The position numbers and the translations under genes were made by a program. Below, piece by piece: positions 9,970 through 21,900 of a DNA stretch of 64,000 nucleotides (positions are counted from its first letter, which is position 1; each line of letters begins with the position of its first letter). Source of the DNA: Pleodorina starrii (taxonomy: Eukaryota; Chlorophyta; Chlorophyceae; Chlamydomonadales; Volvocaceae); NCBI GenBank assembly GCA_030267565.1, contig BRXU01000008.1, forward strand, positions 2,232,001 through 2,296,000, in the 5' to 3' direction. The notes under the pieces are model-generated. The model saw only the letters and a list, made by a program, of their open reading frames with translations. It was not told the DNA's origin and made no database searches.

Positions 9970-12932
9970 ATGGCATCGTCGGCCATCGCCCGTGGCTCTC
10001 TCTCTATGGCAACAGACTGCAGGTTCCTTCGACGGCCTCTGAGCAGGTTGGTCAGTGGCATTGCAACTGGCAAACGTAAGGCTGATACGTGCAAGCGACC
10101 ACGTAACCCTACTTCACGACCGCAGAAAGTTGAGCTTGCGCTGATTCAGCGGTCTATTCCACAAGAGCTCATGGTCATTATTTTTGGCTTCTTAGACCCA
10201 TACGCGCTGGCCAAGGCCGCTGTGGTACGTTCAATTTGAGCACTTGTCGCGCCTGAGCTTCCAGAATTTACCATAACCGCGCCCTACCTCTGCTGAACAG
10301 GTTTGCCGCCAGTGGCGCATAACAGCTGAGGTGCGCTGATGGGCTTGGTGCCTGGTCGCTCACATTTCCCGTGTACGGAGTGTCGCCTCACTCCTGCCGT
10401 CTGCTGCCCCACGCATCCCCTCTCCCCCTCCCCCAGCACCCGCGACTCTGGGAGCACGCCTGCGAAGAGGCATTCGCCCTGAGCATCCCCGACCGCGCAG
10501 AGCGGCACAAACTGATGGCGTCGCAGTACAGGTAGGGCCACGACTGAAGAGGCAAGCCAGAAACGCCTTCCGGAGCTTGGAAGAAAGGGATGGGGTCTTG
10601 GCGTACCTACGCTTTGCGCCCCTTGCGAAGACGCAGGGGCGCGCATGCGCGTTGGCCCCAAGGCTCGGCCGCAAGCGGGGGCCTTTGCCACGATGTCCTG
10701 AACCTATCCCCACTCCGATTCCGTATCTGTCTTCACTCCCCGCTCCCCGCGCCCCCTTCCCACGGTGACAGATTCTCCTGGAAGCGCATGTTCGTGCACC
10801 ACCCGCACCTCCGCTTCGACGGCCTCTACGCAGGTAGGCGCAGCGCAGCTAGGCCTCGACCATGGTCTTCGCCTACGCCACTCCCACGCCCTGCCCCCGG
10901 CCACATCGCCATCATTTCACACCCACGCCCCTGCCGCGCTGCGCCTGGTGACGATGCCGATGCGCCGCCTTACCTGCCGTTACTTTTCCGTTGCTTTCGT
11001 GCCGTACCCGCGCAGCCCGCAACACCTACGTCCGGACGGGCGTGGTGGAGTTCAACAACCACAAGCCCGTCCACCTGGTCAGTTATTTCCGTTACTTCCG
11101 TTTCCTGCCGGACGGCACCTTTCTGTACCGCACCAGCCCAAACGTGGTCAGCAAGGTGGGCAAGTCCATGGCGCACCTGCCGGCACCCCTGGCAGCGGCG
11201 GCAGCGGCGGCGGCGGCGGCGGCGGCGGGACCCGGCGGCTCTGGGGCGGCGGCAGGGGGGCCCGGCGGCTCTGCGGTTGCGAGCGCAGCGGCCGTGAAGC
11301 TCCCTCGGCACCGGGGGCCAGCGCTATCGGGCAAGGAGTGGCAGGCGGCGGACAAGGACCGGGCGGCCGTGCTGTGGGGCCGATACATGGTCAAGGTGGG
11401 AAGGGGGCTCTTGGTCCATTTCGGAGAGAGACGCTGCCGGGAGGCGCGCTTGGGGTCGGTGCGGCAGGGGGAAAGACGAGTGGGAGGATGGGGCTTTGCC
11501 TCTGCCTGGGACAGAGGCCTGACCGGGAAAGGCGGAAGGACAATGACACCGGGAGGGAGGGGCGGAGGGAGGGAGGTAGGAGGGCAGGGAGGGGGAGGGG
11601 TATAACAAACAGCCCAAACGATGAGAGGGGGAGGGGGCCAACCATTGGAGCTCCATTGGGGCTCCAGAGCTCTCAGCGGCCGCAGGCATGTCGCTGAGGG
11701 GCACCCGGGGGCACCCGGGCGTGCCTGTAAGGGTACTCCAGAAGCACCCAAACACACCGAACATCGCGCCGCAACTTGGTTTGGTGCGTTTGTTCGTGAA
11801 AAGCACTGCCAACCCAACTGAGGTTGGTGCGTATGTTCGCCAACGTTGCCCCGGGGGGTCCTCGGCTGCGGTTCGATAGTCTGCACGGTGCTCCCAGACA
11901 CCTTCACACGACTTCGTCACCCAACACCATGCACACCCCCAAGCCTTCGTTCCCAAACACACATCCAAGAAAACCCCACGAGTCCCTCATCACTCAACAG
12001 CCCCAAAGACACACCCAAAACGAACCCCATCACACATCACCACATGCACCCCATGCGCCCCAAACACATAAAACCAACCCTGAACAAGTGAACCCTAAAA
12101 CCCTAAACAAGTAAAAAAACCACCCACATCGCCCTGCAGGGCACCAAGGTGTATTGCGCGCTGGTCTACCCCAACAGCACCTCCACTGAGCTGCGCTGCC
12201 GCCTCGCCATGCGCTCCACACAGCCGGGGGCCAACGACAGGCTGGACATCGAATCCATTGTGACATACGACAGGGAGACGGGCACGGCGGCGGAGCTGCA
12301 GCCACAGCCGCAGGGTAGGTCGGGAGCAGCTGGGTGGTCCGGTGCGCGGGTTTGGGGAGTGCGTATTGGAGCGCATTGTTGTGAGCGCTGTGTTCAGCAC
12401 AGCTGGGCAGCAACACAGCACAGCGCAGCGCAGACGCGCTTTGTGGGGTGGGCGGGTTGGCTCGATTGGGCGTGCGCTGTCAGGCGAGGCGAGGCGCGTG
12501 TACCCCGGCAAGCCGGGGGCGGGTCCCTTCGTGCGGCGCGTCTGGCGGCGCGTCTGGATGGCCGTAATGCCTCACCGCCTCAACTGCCTCCACGCTGCGC
12601 AGCGCGCGTGGGCACCGTTGATCTGCCCACCCGCCGCTCCTCCCTCGCGTCCCATTCTCCGCGTTCCCTTTTTCCTCACATTTCTCGCCTGCGCCTGGGC
12701 GCCTGTCTCTGCCCTTGCGCCCTGCCATTGCGCGCTGCCATTGCGCGCTGACCCTGGGCGCCTCCCAATGCCCTTGCGCCCTGTCCGCGCAGACCCGGAC
12801 GCCGACGTCAATGCGCCTTCCGCCAGGTCGCACAGCCGCGGCCTGGCACCGTGCGCGTTCGTGCCCTGGGAGCAGATACACACCTCCTGGCTCAACCAGC
12901 CCTCGCACCAAATGGACTTCATGATCGTGTGA
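9970..12932 (+). CDS. FBXO9: F-box only protein 9-like substrate receptor
   Basis: Seven exons: 9970-10224, 10301-10330, 10437-10531, 10772-10833, 11016-11395, 12140-12314, 12793-12932. All borders are GT-AG and phases agree, giving 378 aa. The F-box is at residues about 61-100 (SIPQELMVIIFGFLDPYALA, then VCRQWR from the 30-base second exon, then RLWEHACEEAF). The FBXO9/Hrt3-type domain follows: RFDGLYAARNTYVRTG, VHLVSYFRYFRFLPDG and SPNVVSKV. An Ala/Gly-rich insert lies in exon 5. Known relatives act in SCF ubiquitin ligases through Skp1. The N-terminal TPR-like region of animal FBXO9 is absent. ATG 9970 is chosen because it is in frame and close upstream; an overlapping ATG at 9944 is in another frame and meets a stop. 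Confidence 0.88.
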
Positions 12933-13131
12933 AGGGCGCTGCGTGTGCGCATGTGCGTGTGTATGTTTTGGGGGTGCGGTGTGTTGTGCGCCCCGCACAC
13001 CTGGCTTGACAACTGTTTGTCTGGCAGATTTTCAGAGTGCCAACGAACTGAACGAGTGTTGGGAGTCAAGGCGCAAAGTGCGTTGCGAGATATTCTCCCT
13101 CGTTCGATTGTACTTTTTACTACTGTTCGCA

Positions 13132-13136
13132 TGTAA
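13132..13136 (+). terminator. TGTAA poly(A) signal candidate for the F-box gene
   Basis: A TGTAA pentamer lies 200 bases after the F-box gene stop. In Chlamydomonas-type algae this motif usually precedes cleavage by 10-20 bases. It is chosen on position and motif only. Confidence 0.45.
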
Positions 13137-14938
13137 GCGGAAAGCGGGCGTGGGGCTGGGGCCGAGGCCCGACGCCTGGGCACTGCCTGCCGTTGCTGTT
13201 GTACCCATAAACAAAAAAGGACTGGCCGGGGCTGTCCCGCCCTTGCGTCAGGACCTGACGGCCTGCTGGATGTGTACTTTCCACGTTTGCAAGATAATGG
13301 CCGCTTGTCGAGCCGGTCGCGGTCGGCCGTTACGCGCTATTGTTGTTGTTGTTCCCCCGCTTGCTGCTCTGGGGCGTTGGGCGGGCTCCCAGGCAAAGCC
13401 CAGCATCGCCCGGAGCGTCATACTTCTGAGTTGCGTTTTGCAAGGAGCCTGCACGAGCTGGGGCCCGCCCAAGGGCCAGGCAAAGCCTTGTATACTGATT
13501 GCGCGCGCGCACAGCCCTCTGCCAAGATACGGTACCTAGCGCGCGGCGAAGGGCAGCGGAGGGCCGGGCTCGGGGCTCGGGCTACCCCGCACAACCGCTC
13601 TCGCCGCCAAGTAATCTGGCGCGCCTGCCCATGACCTGGCTACAGGGAGGGGGCCTCCGTGTGGCCCTTGAGTGGCAATGAGAGTGGTAGTGATTGATGT
13701 CTTAGGTGAGCGCCAGACTGAAGCTCTTTTGAAGGTTAGAGGAGGGAGGGGAGGAGGGGAGTGGTGGGGGGCGCATGGAGTGACGCGAGAGCGTTCTGAG
13801 TGAATCCGTTGGCGTTCAACGGGGCCCGTATTGCGTGGAGCTGGGTGCGTCACCTGGAGCACCCGGAGGGATGGACTTTGTGAAGAAGAAGCAAAGTCGG
13901 GAGCAATTCGTGATGGTGGCTGATGCAGGCGGGTGGAATCATTTGCTGCTGCACACGTTCTGTGGAGCCGCACAGGTGGCTGCAGTTTTCGTCGAGTCGG
14001 GGCGTGCAAAAAATGACCCACGGGTCATTTGCATCTCTGGTGCGTGTCTTGGGGCCATTGTTCCAGCCTCATCATTCATTACCAACAGAACCTCGTCTCT
14101 CGACCACGTCACCACGTCAGCAGCTGTGTCACGATGGATCCATAGCGGTCCCGTATGCCGGTTTGGTGGTTTCAAAGCACTAACCCCCGTCCGAGGCCTA
14201 CAGTATAACAACAACCAACACGTCCCGTACTTAACAGCGCCAAAGGCCTTAAATGGACTTCCGAGGCGACCCCCATACAGAGGACCGCGTGGGTTAGCAC
14301 ACGCGTGACGCGAAATGGCCCACATACTCTCAACAGCAAAACTCTCGCAACAACCTTGCGAAGTGGTCGGACGCAGTCCAACCGCGCTGGTCAACCTCCC
14401 GGCCTGCCATAAGTTTAGCTACCGTACCTGTGCCGGCTTGCGATCTGTACTATATCCGTTGTCTTACCAGCCACAGCCTCCCAGCCAGTCATATTACCCG
14501 CTATCTGTACTGGCAGGCGATCTGCAGGCGATCTGCCGTATAACAAACCGCAGGCTCAAAATCTGAAGGCATAAAAGCAGGAATGATAAAAATTGCGGTT
14601 GCGGCTCAACCGACCGCGGCTCGATGTCCGACCAAACAAACGTGCTTATAAACGACAGCAGATGATGACCACCAAGGGCCATGCAGTAAATGTTACGAAG
14701 CGCACCAAAGGCAGATCGCATCGCCACCAAACGCCCAGCCGCACCCGCCTTGCTCCTGCGCGCTCTCTTGTCCCACAAGGCCCCCCGCCCCCGCCCTGTG
14801 AAGCGTGTAGGACGACGAACTGTGCTTCAAAACCTGCGCACGATTCAAAACCTTATCCGAAAACCACCGACCGACACTGTGCTTTGCCTTCAACACTCCG
14901 GCCTTCCAGAGAAGGCCCAGGTATTCCCCAACAAGGAA

Positions 14939-14966
14939 TACCGGTATGCGGCGCCGCATACCGGTA
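14939..14966. repeat. 28-base perfect palindrome
   Basis: The sequence TACCGGTATGCGGC followed by its exact reverse complement gives a perfect 28-base palindrome. A further TATGCGGCGCC copy follows. It lies about 30 bases beyond the stop of the minus-strand gene, so it would be at the start of that transcript's 3' UTR. Confidence 0.8.
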
Positions 14967-14995
14967 TGCGGCGCCAGGCAGGCACCCCACGCTCG

Positions 14996-17900
14996 TCATT
15001 GCTTGAGCAGCAGCTCCAAGCGCTTCATGGCGAGGCCGCTGAAGAGCTGCACCTTCGTGAGCGTCTCGCCTAGGGTGCCCTGCAGCCGCAGCGGAGCGGA
15101 GGGGCGGGGCGGGGGCACACGTCCAGTCAGGGCAACGCACGCCGCGCCAAGGCAACGGCGTCCGCGGGGCGCGGGCGGCAGCGCTCGCGGCCGCACGGCC
15201 TCGCGGTTGCTCCGGATGCCCGGATGGCTTAGCGGCCGGCGGCCGGGAACCGACACGACATCACGCATCGCGCCCCGGTCGGCCTTGGGCAGATCATGAG
15301 CTTCCGCCTATGCGCCTTCACACATACACACACTCCCCTTGCGCTTTCCCTGTGGCTCCTGGGAATAAATAACACACATGTAATCGTGCAAATTATAGAG
15401 CGTGGTCGTAACCTGTGTGCGTGCTGCTGGAGCGGATCATAAGGCTGCTGTTAATATCAGGTGCTTCGTGCTTGGCTGACCCATGGGTCGTTCCTTTGGC
15501 GTCCCACCAGCGCCAAGCTGCAAGTCCCGTGGCGTGATCACCCTCCAACCTAGAGTAGCAGGGAGCAGGCTGCAGAGGGGCCTCAGCTGCACGGGCCGCA
15601 GGGGGGCCCGCCCTGACCCGACGGGGTCAGGACCCGCAACCGCGACCAACGGCCAGCCGAGTCCGCTCGGCTGGCTCTTGCCTCTCGCCTTCTCAGGAAT
15701 CCCCCGTCCAGCTAATTACCCTCGGAACGCCTCTCAGCACAGACTCGGGGGTCCCCCTTCCAGCTAGTAAACCTCAGAACGCCTCCCAGCCCAGACAGAC
15801 AGACACCAGCAGCAGCAGGCGCCAACGGCCAGCAGCCGGGGCCACCGCGTGCTCTCACCTGCATCTCACGGACCTCCGGAAGCTGCGTGCCGAACGTCAC
15901 CTGCAGCACAGCGCAGCACGGCACAGCACGGCACGGAATGTAGGCACCGCAAGCCGTGTCGTCATTTTCCAGTCGCCAAACCGCCCACATAAGCCAACGA
16001 GCGTTCCTTATCGCACACACAGACACACATCGCTGCGACGCCATGCCGTCGCCGCAGCCGACAGCTCATGAAACCACGTTTGGCACGCCACTCGGCATGC
16101 CGCTCGACGCGCGGCTACGCTTCTTGGCGTCCCCCGACTCCATCACCATCGTCCTCCCGGTGTTTCTGTTCGCCTGCTGTCGTCTTCGTATGCCAGTCAC
16201 TCGCTCACTCAGCTTGCCCACTCACTCAGCTTGCCCACTCGGGCTGTTTACCGTTTGCCCCCCGGACGCCCCCCGGACGCCCTCCCGACCCAACCCCGCA
16301 CCCGGCTGCACTCCCCTCCACTCACCGACAGCAGCGCATACACCAGCGCCGTCGCACCCAAGGCGGTGAGCAGCGCGGGCGCCAGGCCGAACAGCGCCAG
16401 GCCTATGACCAGGACGGAGGTGAGCTCCGGGTTGGAGTTGACCCAATCCAGGACCGTGGTGACGATGACAGCGGAGTCCTGCCGGGGAGTGCAGGTGAGG
16501 GTGGAAGTGGGAGTGGGAGTGGGAATGGAGGGAGGGAGGGACCCGATGCGGGTAAAAGAAAACGGCCCGGGACGAGGGAACGCAACGCAGTTATCGGGGG
16601 GTGGGAGTCAGGGTGGGAGTAAAGAGTGGGAGTGGAGGGACAGGGAGTGGAGGGAGGGAGGGACCCGAAGCCAAGGGTTGAAAGGAGGGAAGCAAAAGGT
16701 GGGTACAGCAAGGGTGGTTACGGCAAAAGTGGAAGGAAAGCCGAGGGCCGAGGTTGGAGCCAGAGCGGGCGGGGGGGTAGCTTGCGCATGCCGTGAGAGG
16801 GCTGCCAGCGACAGACACCCCACACCGACACCCACACCGACACCGGCCTCCGGTGTGGCTGCAAAGCCGCTGGTAAAGCGTGAGAGCGGCGGGCACATGC
16901 ACCTCCGAGCACCGCCCCAGCCCCGGCTCGAAGCCGCGACGCTGCCGTGTGGCTGGAGGCCCATCGATGCCGCCGCCGCTGCCGCCTTTCGGAGGGCTTG
17001 ATTCCGCCGGCCCAAGGACGGTGGAATCAAGCCCGCTCAAAGGCGGGAGGGACTGACCCACGCGACAGGCGGCGTGCACGTCACGCAGCGCGGGGCGGCA
17101 GGTGGCGAAGGGTCCAGTGGCACCCTTGGGCGTATGGCACACCGTAGCGTCGCGCTGCTGGGTTGTGCACACCGCTGGGGCGCTAGGGCTGGGACTCCTG
17201 GCATCCCGAGCGCCGGGAGTGTCCCGGCCTCGGGAGCCAACAATGACAGCTTTGTGAAGCACGGCGTGCACGGACGGCGCAGTGTACGACGGACAAAAAT
17301 GACGCACCTCGGGGAACTCCAGGACGTAGAACGCGAGCAGTGCGATGGCCACCGGCGCAGCAAGGTAGCGAACGAACGCCTGCGGTGCACCGCCACAGCG
17401 GAGCAAAAAGAAAATACCGCAGCGGAGAAGGAGACGGCGTTAGCGAACGGACCCAGAACCCAGTCGCCCACATCCGTCACAGCGATGGCGTGCAATGTAA
17501 TATTTACAAACCGCAATGAAAGAACGGCGGCGAAACGAGATGATCCACAGCAATCACAGCGGAGAGGAATTCATCCGCGGCCGCGAGCAGCAGTAGCTTT
17601 CCTTTCACATCCCATCCCATCCCATCCCGACACATCACATCCCGACATAGCGATGCCGGTTTTGCGCGCAGGCGCTGCGGCAGCAGCTCGACACCACCAC
17701 CACATAGCACCACCACTACTGCTCCCGGCGCGCAAGGCCATGTGCCCGCCAATACGCAGCCCGCTCCCTTCCAACGGCGCCAGCCGCAGCGGCCGCTAGA
17801 GGCCTTGGCTGCGCAAGCCCTTCGTGTTTGGGAGTTTAACCGGCAGGCCCGGAAGCAAAGCATTCCCGGGCGGGGTGCAAGGAGCGGCTCAGGGCCGGGG

Positions 17901-18477
17901 CGGGCGAGGCGCGATGTGGCGGATGTTGACTGATCCCAATCAAGGCAGGATGCCGTAACATGGAGGGAGAGTTACGTAGCATGAAAAGCGTAAGAGGTGG
18001 GACACGCGGGGCACCTGGCTCGGGACCCCGTGCCTGGCGCTGGTCCGGCAGAGACCCCGTCGGAGGCGGACGCTTTCACGGCCGCGCTCCGTGGGTTTCG
18101 GAGCTGGCCGGGCATACGCGCAGCTTGCCGCTCTGGGCGGCGTCGCATATGGAGGGTGCGGCATGGGCGCGTGTTGTGTGTCCTACCTCGACTAGCTTGG
18201 GTATGATGAACAGCGCGGCGACCGAGGCGGTGAATGACGCAACCGGGTGCTCCAGAAGGAACTGGGAAACCTCCCGGAGACGGAGTGCCGACACAGCGCT
18301 GGCAAATTCAGCTGAGAGCAGCGTGTCCGCGACCTCGGCAACCTCAGCCGTGGCCTTGTTGACGGGGGCTGCAGCCCGGGCCTTGTTGAAGGCAGGGCGG
18401 AAGACGAGAGAAGTCGAGCATCTCAAACGATGTGCCTTAATTGCAGGAGCACGCAAGCGAGAAGCCAAAGAGAACAT
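14996..18477 (-). CDS. Predicted plastid membrane protein, unknown function
   Basis: Five exons in transcript order: 18477-18187, 17379-17308, 16478-16326, 15900-15859, 15079-14996. All are GT-AG and phase 0, giving 213 aa. The N-terminus (MFSLASRLRAPAIKAHRLRC) is basic, Ser/Ala/Arg-rich and almost free of acidic residues, like an algal chloroplast or mitochondrial transit peptide. Hydrophobic segments follow: FTASVAALFIIPKLV, LAAPVAIALLAFYVL and SVLVIGLALFGLAPALLTAL. The tail is soluble and amphipathic (TFGTQLPEVREMQ, LTKVQLFSGLAMKRLELLL). I do not recognise the family. Clean phase-0 splicing and a hydrophobic core uninterrupted across exons make it a real gene. It is divergently arranged with eIF2-gamma 499 bases away. 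Confidence 0.75.
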
Positions 18478-18976
18478 TTGGTGAGAGCACACGCTTTTAA
18501 CGTGGTCTGTTCGAGAGTGTTGCACTTCCCGCGTCGCTACGCTCCAAGAGCCCAAGCGCAATCCAAGTTCGTAATATTAATGCACTAGGCTGGCTAGCAA
18601 GACGGAACACTTTGAAACTCGCTGCAAGGAAAGCCTTGGAAATGAATCAAAAGCGCCGAGACCGTACAACACCCGCCACAAGGCTCCCAGCAAATCGTGT
18701 TCTTACAAAGGTTCAAAACAAATAAACATTACGCAAAGCTTATTGCGAATTTGCACTCACTCGGGGTGGTGTACGGCCCGTTTTCCGTTCGTCATCTTTC
18801 TTGTGTTCACTTGCGCTAAAGGTTGTCCTGTTCCATTGCTCAATTAGTCTTCGCTGCTATTCGTAAGCGACATAGGAACGTGTTGATCTACTATTTCGGT
18901 GCCGGAGGCGGCGGCGACTGGGATCCGCGGACCTTTCACATAGAACGCACCTCTCCTTTGTTGTTATATACCAACG
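18478..18976. promoter_or_regulatory. Divergent promoter region, plastid protein / eIF2-gamma
   Basis: These 499 bases separate two start codons facing apart (18477 minus, 18977 plus). The segment is AT-richer than its surroundings (18590-18880), as promoter regions in this GC-rich genome tend to be. A TTATATA lies just before the eIF2-gamma start, too close to the ATG to be a clear TATA box. No specific factor site is claimed. Confidence 0.5.
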
Positions 18977-21900
18977 ATGTCGAAGTCTAAGCCTCAGCTG
19001 CGGGAACAGGTGGGATATGGGCTGTTTTTGGCAACATACAGTTTGGTGCAGCTACCTGGCCTGGCGCCTAATTTCGTTGTGGCCACTACGCCTGCAGAAC
19101 CTAGAAACTCTAGATGCGGCAAAGCTTACTCCGCTGTCTCCTGAGGTCATCAGCCGTCAAGCCACGATAAACATCGGTGAGTGAAGATTCGCTGGCGGGC
19201 CCGCCCGCGGGGAGTTTTTCGCGCTGTGGCTGGTCCAAAGAGTGTCGAACGGGATCGAGGAATCAGAGTAGGTGTTATAGGGCGTGTCTGGGTAACCCCA
19301 GGAGGAGGTGAGGGCTGGCGTGGCAACCCGTGGAGGTATGCCGTGCTTTGGCCCACCCAGCCCCCCGGCTACCATGTCGGCACCACAAGTGCAGCTTCCC
19401 AAAGAAGCCACGGCGAGCCCCGGTCCTGGCATCGCCTATTTTTGCGCTGTGGTCCTTGGGAAGCATCGCAAACCTGACACATCTTGGGCACGAGGGGCGT
19501 GCACAGCACAACGAGAGGTGATGCTGTGGTATCTGTGGATCGACGCCGTACTACTCGAGGCGGATTTCATCCATCCATGCGGTCATCTCGGAGCAGCTGT
19601 AAGGGGCCCCTGCGTGGCTGCAGCAGCATCGCGACGTTTCGGCGAGTTGGCCGCCTGGAAAATGTTGCCGAGGCCTTCCTCCCACGGGGCTGGGCCACTC
19701 CTCATCTGGCGGCAGCAGCAGTCTGGGCTCGGATGCTCTGCCGCGCGATATGTGGCAGAGCAGCTACGGCAACGGCAGCAGAGGGACTGGTGCGGACAGG
19801 CGGCGGGGCTGCGCAAGACGTGTGCGCTGCACGTCTGGACTGTTCCCATGCGCTTGCCCGTTCTGGGGCCGGGGGGCTCTCGGCTCCACATTGTCATGGC
19901 TGCAGCGATGCGCAGCGAGTTATGGCTGGCTTGCTCCAGTTCAGCAGTGGGTGCAGTGATCCCGCACGAAGCTTGCCGCCGCGGGGGGCTACTTGGCAGG
20001 CATTGGACCGAGAGCGGTGCCGGACGCGCTGCAAAGCAGCCAGCCGCTCGTGCAGTACACCTGGTCGGGGGTGGTGGTGCATTTTCCCGACTTGCTGGGA
20101 CACCTTCAGCTGCTGCTGCTGCTGCTGTCAAGCATCGGACACAGCCCCTCGCACTCGGCTCTACACGGGCATCTTGCCAATCCAGGGCCTGCAGTTTTAC
20201 AACGCACCCAAGGGGCCTGTTAGCAACAGCGCACGTGCCGCGCACGCGCGTACGTCCTCCCTACCGCGGGCTTGCGGTCGCTAGCGTTTCTCTCCGCATC
20301 GGCCACGTAGTCCCTTCCAACGTCTAAACCGCCCTATCCCTAAAACCATCCATCCCAAACTTATGCAGGCACCATTGGCCACGTGGCCCACGGTAAATCG
20401 ACGGTGGTCAAGGCCATTTCCGGCGTGCAGACCGTGCGCTTCAAGAACGAGCTTGAGCGCAATATCACCATCAAGCTGGGCTATGCCAATGCAAAGATCT
20501 ACAAGTGCAGCAACCCCGGCTGCGAGAGGCCGGCGTGCTACCGTGCCTATGGGTCAGCCAAGGAGGTGCGACGGGGTCTGGGCCCGTCGGCAGCGCCCTG
20601 CACCTGGCCGCCGAATCCAGACACCGCGGAATCTTTTTGCAGCGGCCGCTGCTGTACATGCTAAGAGGAGGGCAGCATATCCAATCCCATCACGCTCACA
20701 GCACCGTAGTGGCCAGAATACTCTGCGGGTTGTTTTGGTCGCAAATGGTGCGGAAAGGAGCGGCGAGTCTTTTGGGGGAAAAACCTTAAGTGCACTCGGC
20801 GAAGCGGCCGGAGGGCAGCTTTCGACAACTTGTTGTGCGCGCGCCGCCCCTTTGCGCCTGACGGCACGTTTGTCGCTCCCTCAGGACAACCCACCCTGCG
20901 AGATGTGCGGGCAATCGATGGAGCTCGTGCGCCACGTGTCGTTCGTGGACTGCCCCGGCCACGATATTCTGATGGCTACCATGCTCAACGGCGCTGCCGT
21001 CATGGACGGCGCGCTGCTGCTGATCGCCGCCAACGAGACGTGCCCGCAGCCGCAGACCAGCGAGCATTTGGCCGCCGTGGAGATCATGCGGCTGAAGGAT
21101 ATCATCATCCTGCAGGTCCGCCCGCTGCGGGGGATTCTGAGGAGGGAGGGGGGGGCCGAGGGGAGGGAGGGAGGGAGGTGGAGGGAGGGAAGGAAGGAGG
21201 GAGGGGCTGGAGGGAGACAGCGGCGAGGGGCCTGGGTTGGACGCATGCGGTGCCTGCGTTCAGTCTCAGATGGACAGGCTGCGCGGCCACGTCAACGGGA
21301 GGGACGTGGCCCTTGCTCCGGGACCTCATTGGTGCTGGGGTCCGTCCCGATGGGGTTTGTCTCGATGCTGGAACTATCGACGCGCGGACGCCGGCGGCTT
21401 GAGTGGCGGACCGCGCCCGCCGGACATGAGGGTGTATGGCGGGAGATATGATGGCTGTGATGGCGGCGCGTGCACTGCTCTCGATCTCACCTTCGCGGCC
21501 TCCTTTTCGCCCGTCAATCCTCACGCCCGTCAAGGACCATTGCCATATTCGCCTCTTGTCCATTCGCCGCCACGAAGTGTCTGCCGCGGCGCTTTTGGAG
21601 CGGCAACAGCCCGCCCTTCACGCGTTGTTGGCCTTCAACTGGCATAGAGCCGACCTCTGCCCCTTCGCCGCCGGTCTGTTCCATGCCACCTGCTGCTCCG
21701 TTTTTCAACCAATCCGTCAAATTCCACCCCTGTCCCCCCCCCCTAACACACACCCCACAGAATAAGATCGATCTGATCACGGAGCCCAACGCCATCAACC
21801 AGCACGAGACGATCAAGAAGTTCATCCAGGGGACGATCGCCGACGGGGCGCCGGTGGTGCCCATCTCTGCGCAGCTCAAGTACAATGTGGACGTGGTGTG

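Larger units (their letters stand above)
12933..14995. other. Convergent intergenic region
   Basis: This is the space between the 3' ends of the F-box gene (+) and the plastid membrane protein gene (-). It presumably holds both 3' UTRs. I see no conserved frame or RNA gene. Confidence 0.5.

Noticed and set aside
10765..11697. A 310-codon plus-strand open frame in the F-box gene
   Set aside because: Out of frame with the FBXO9-type motifs; a GC-rich shadow spanning an intron and exon 11016-11395.
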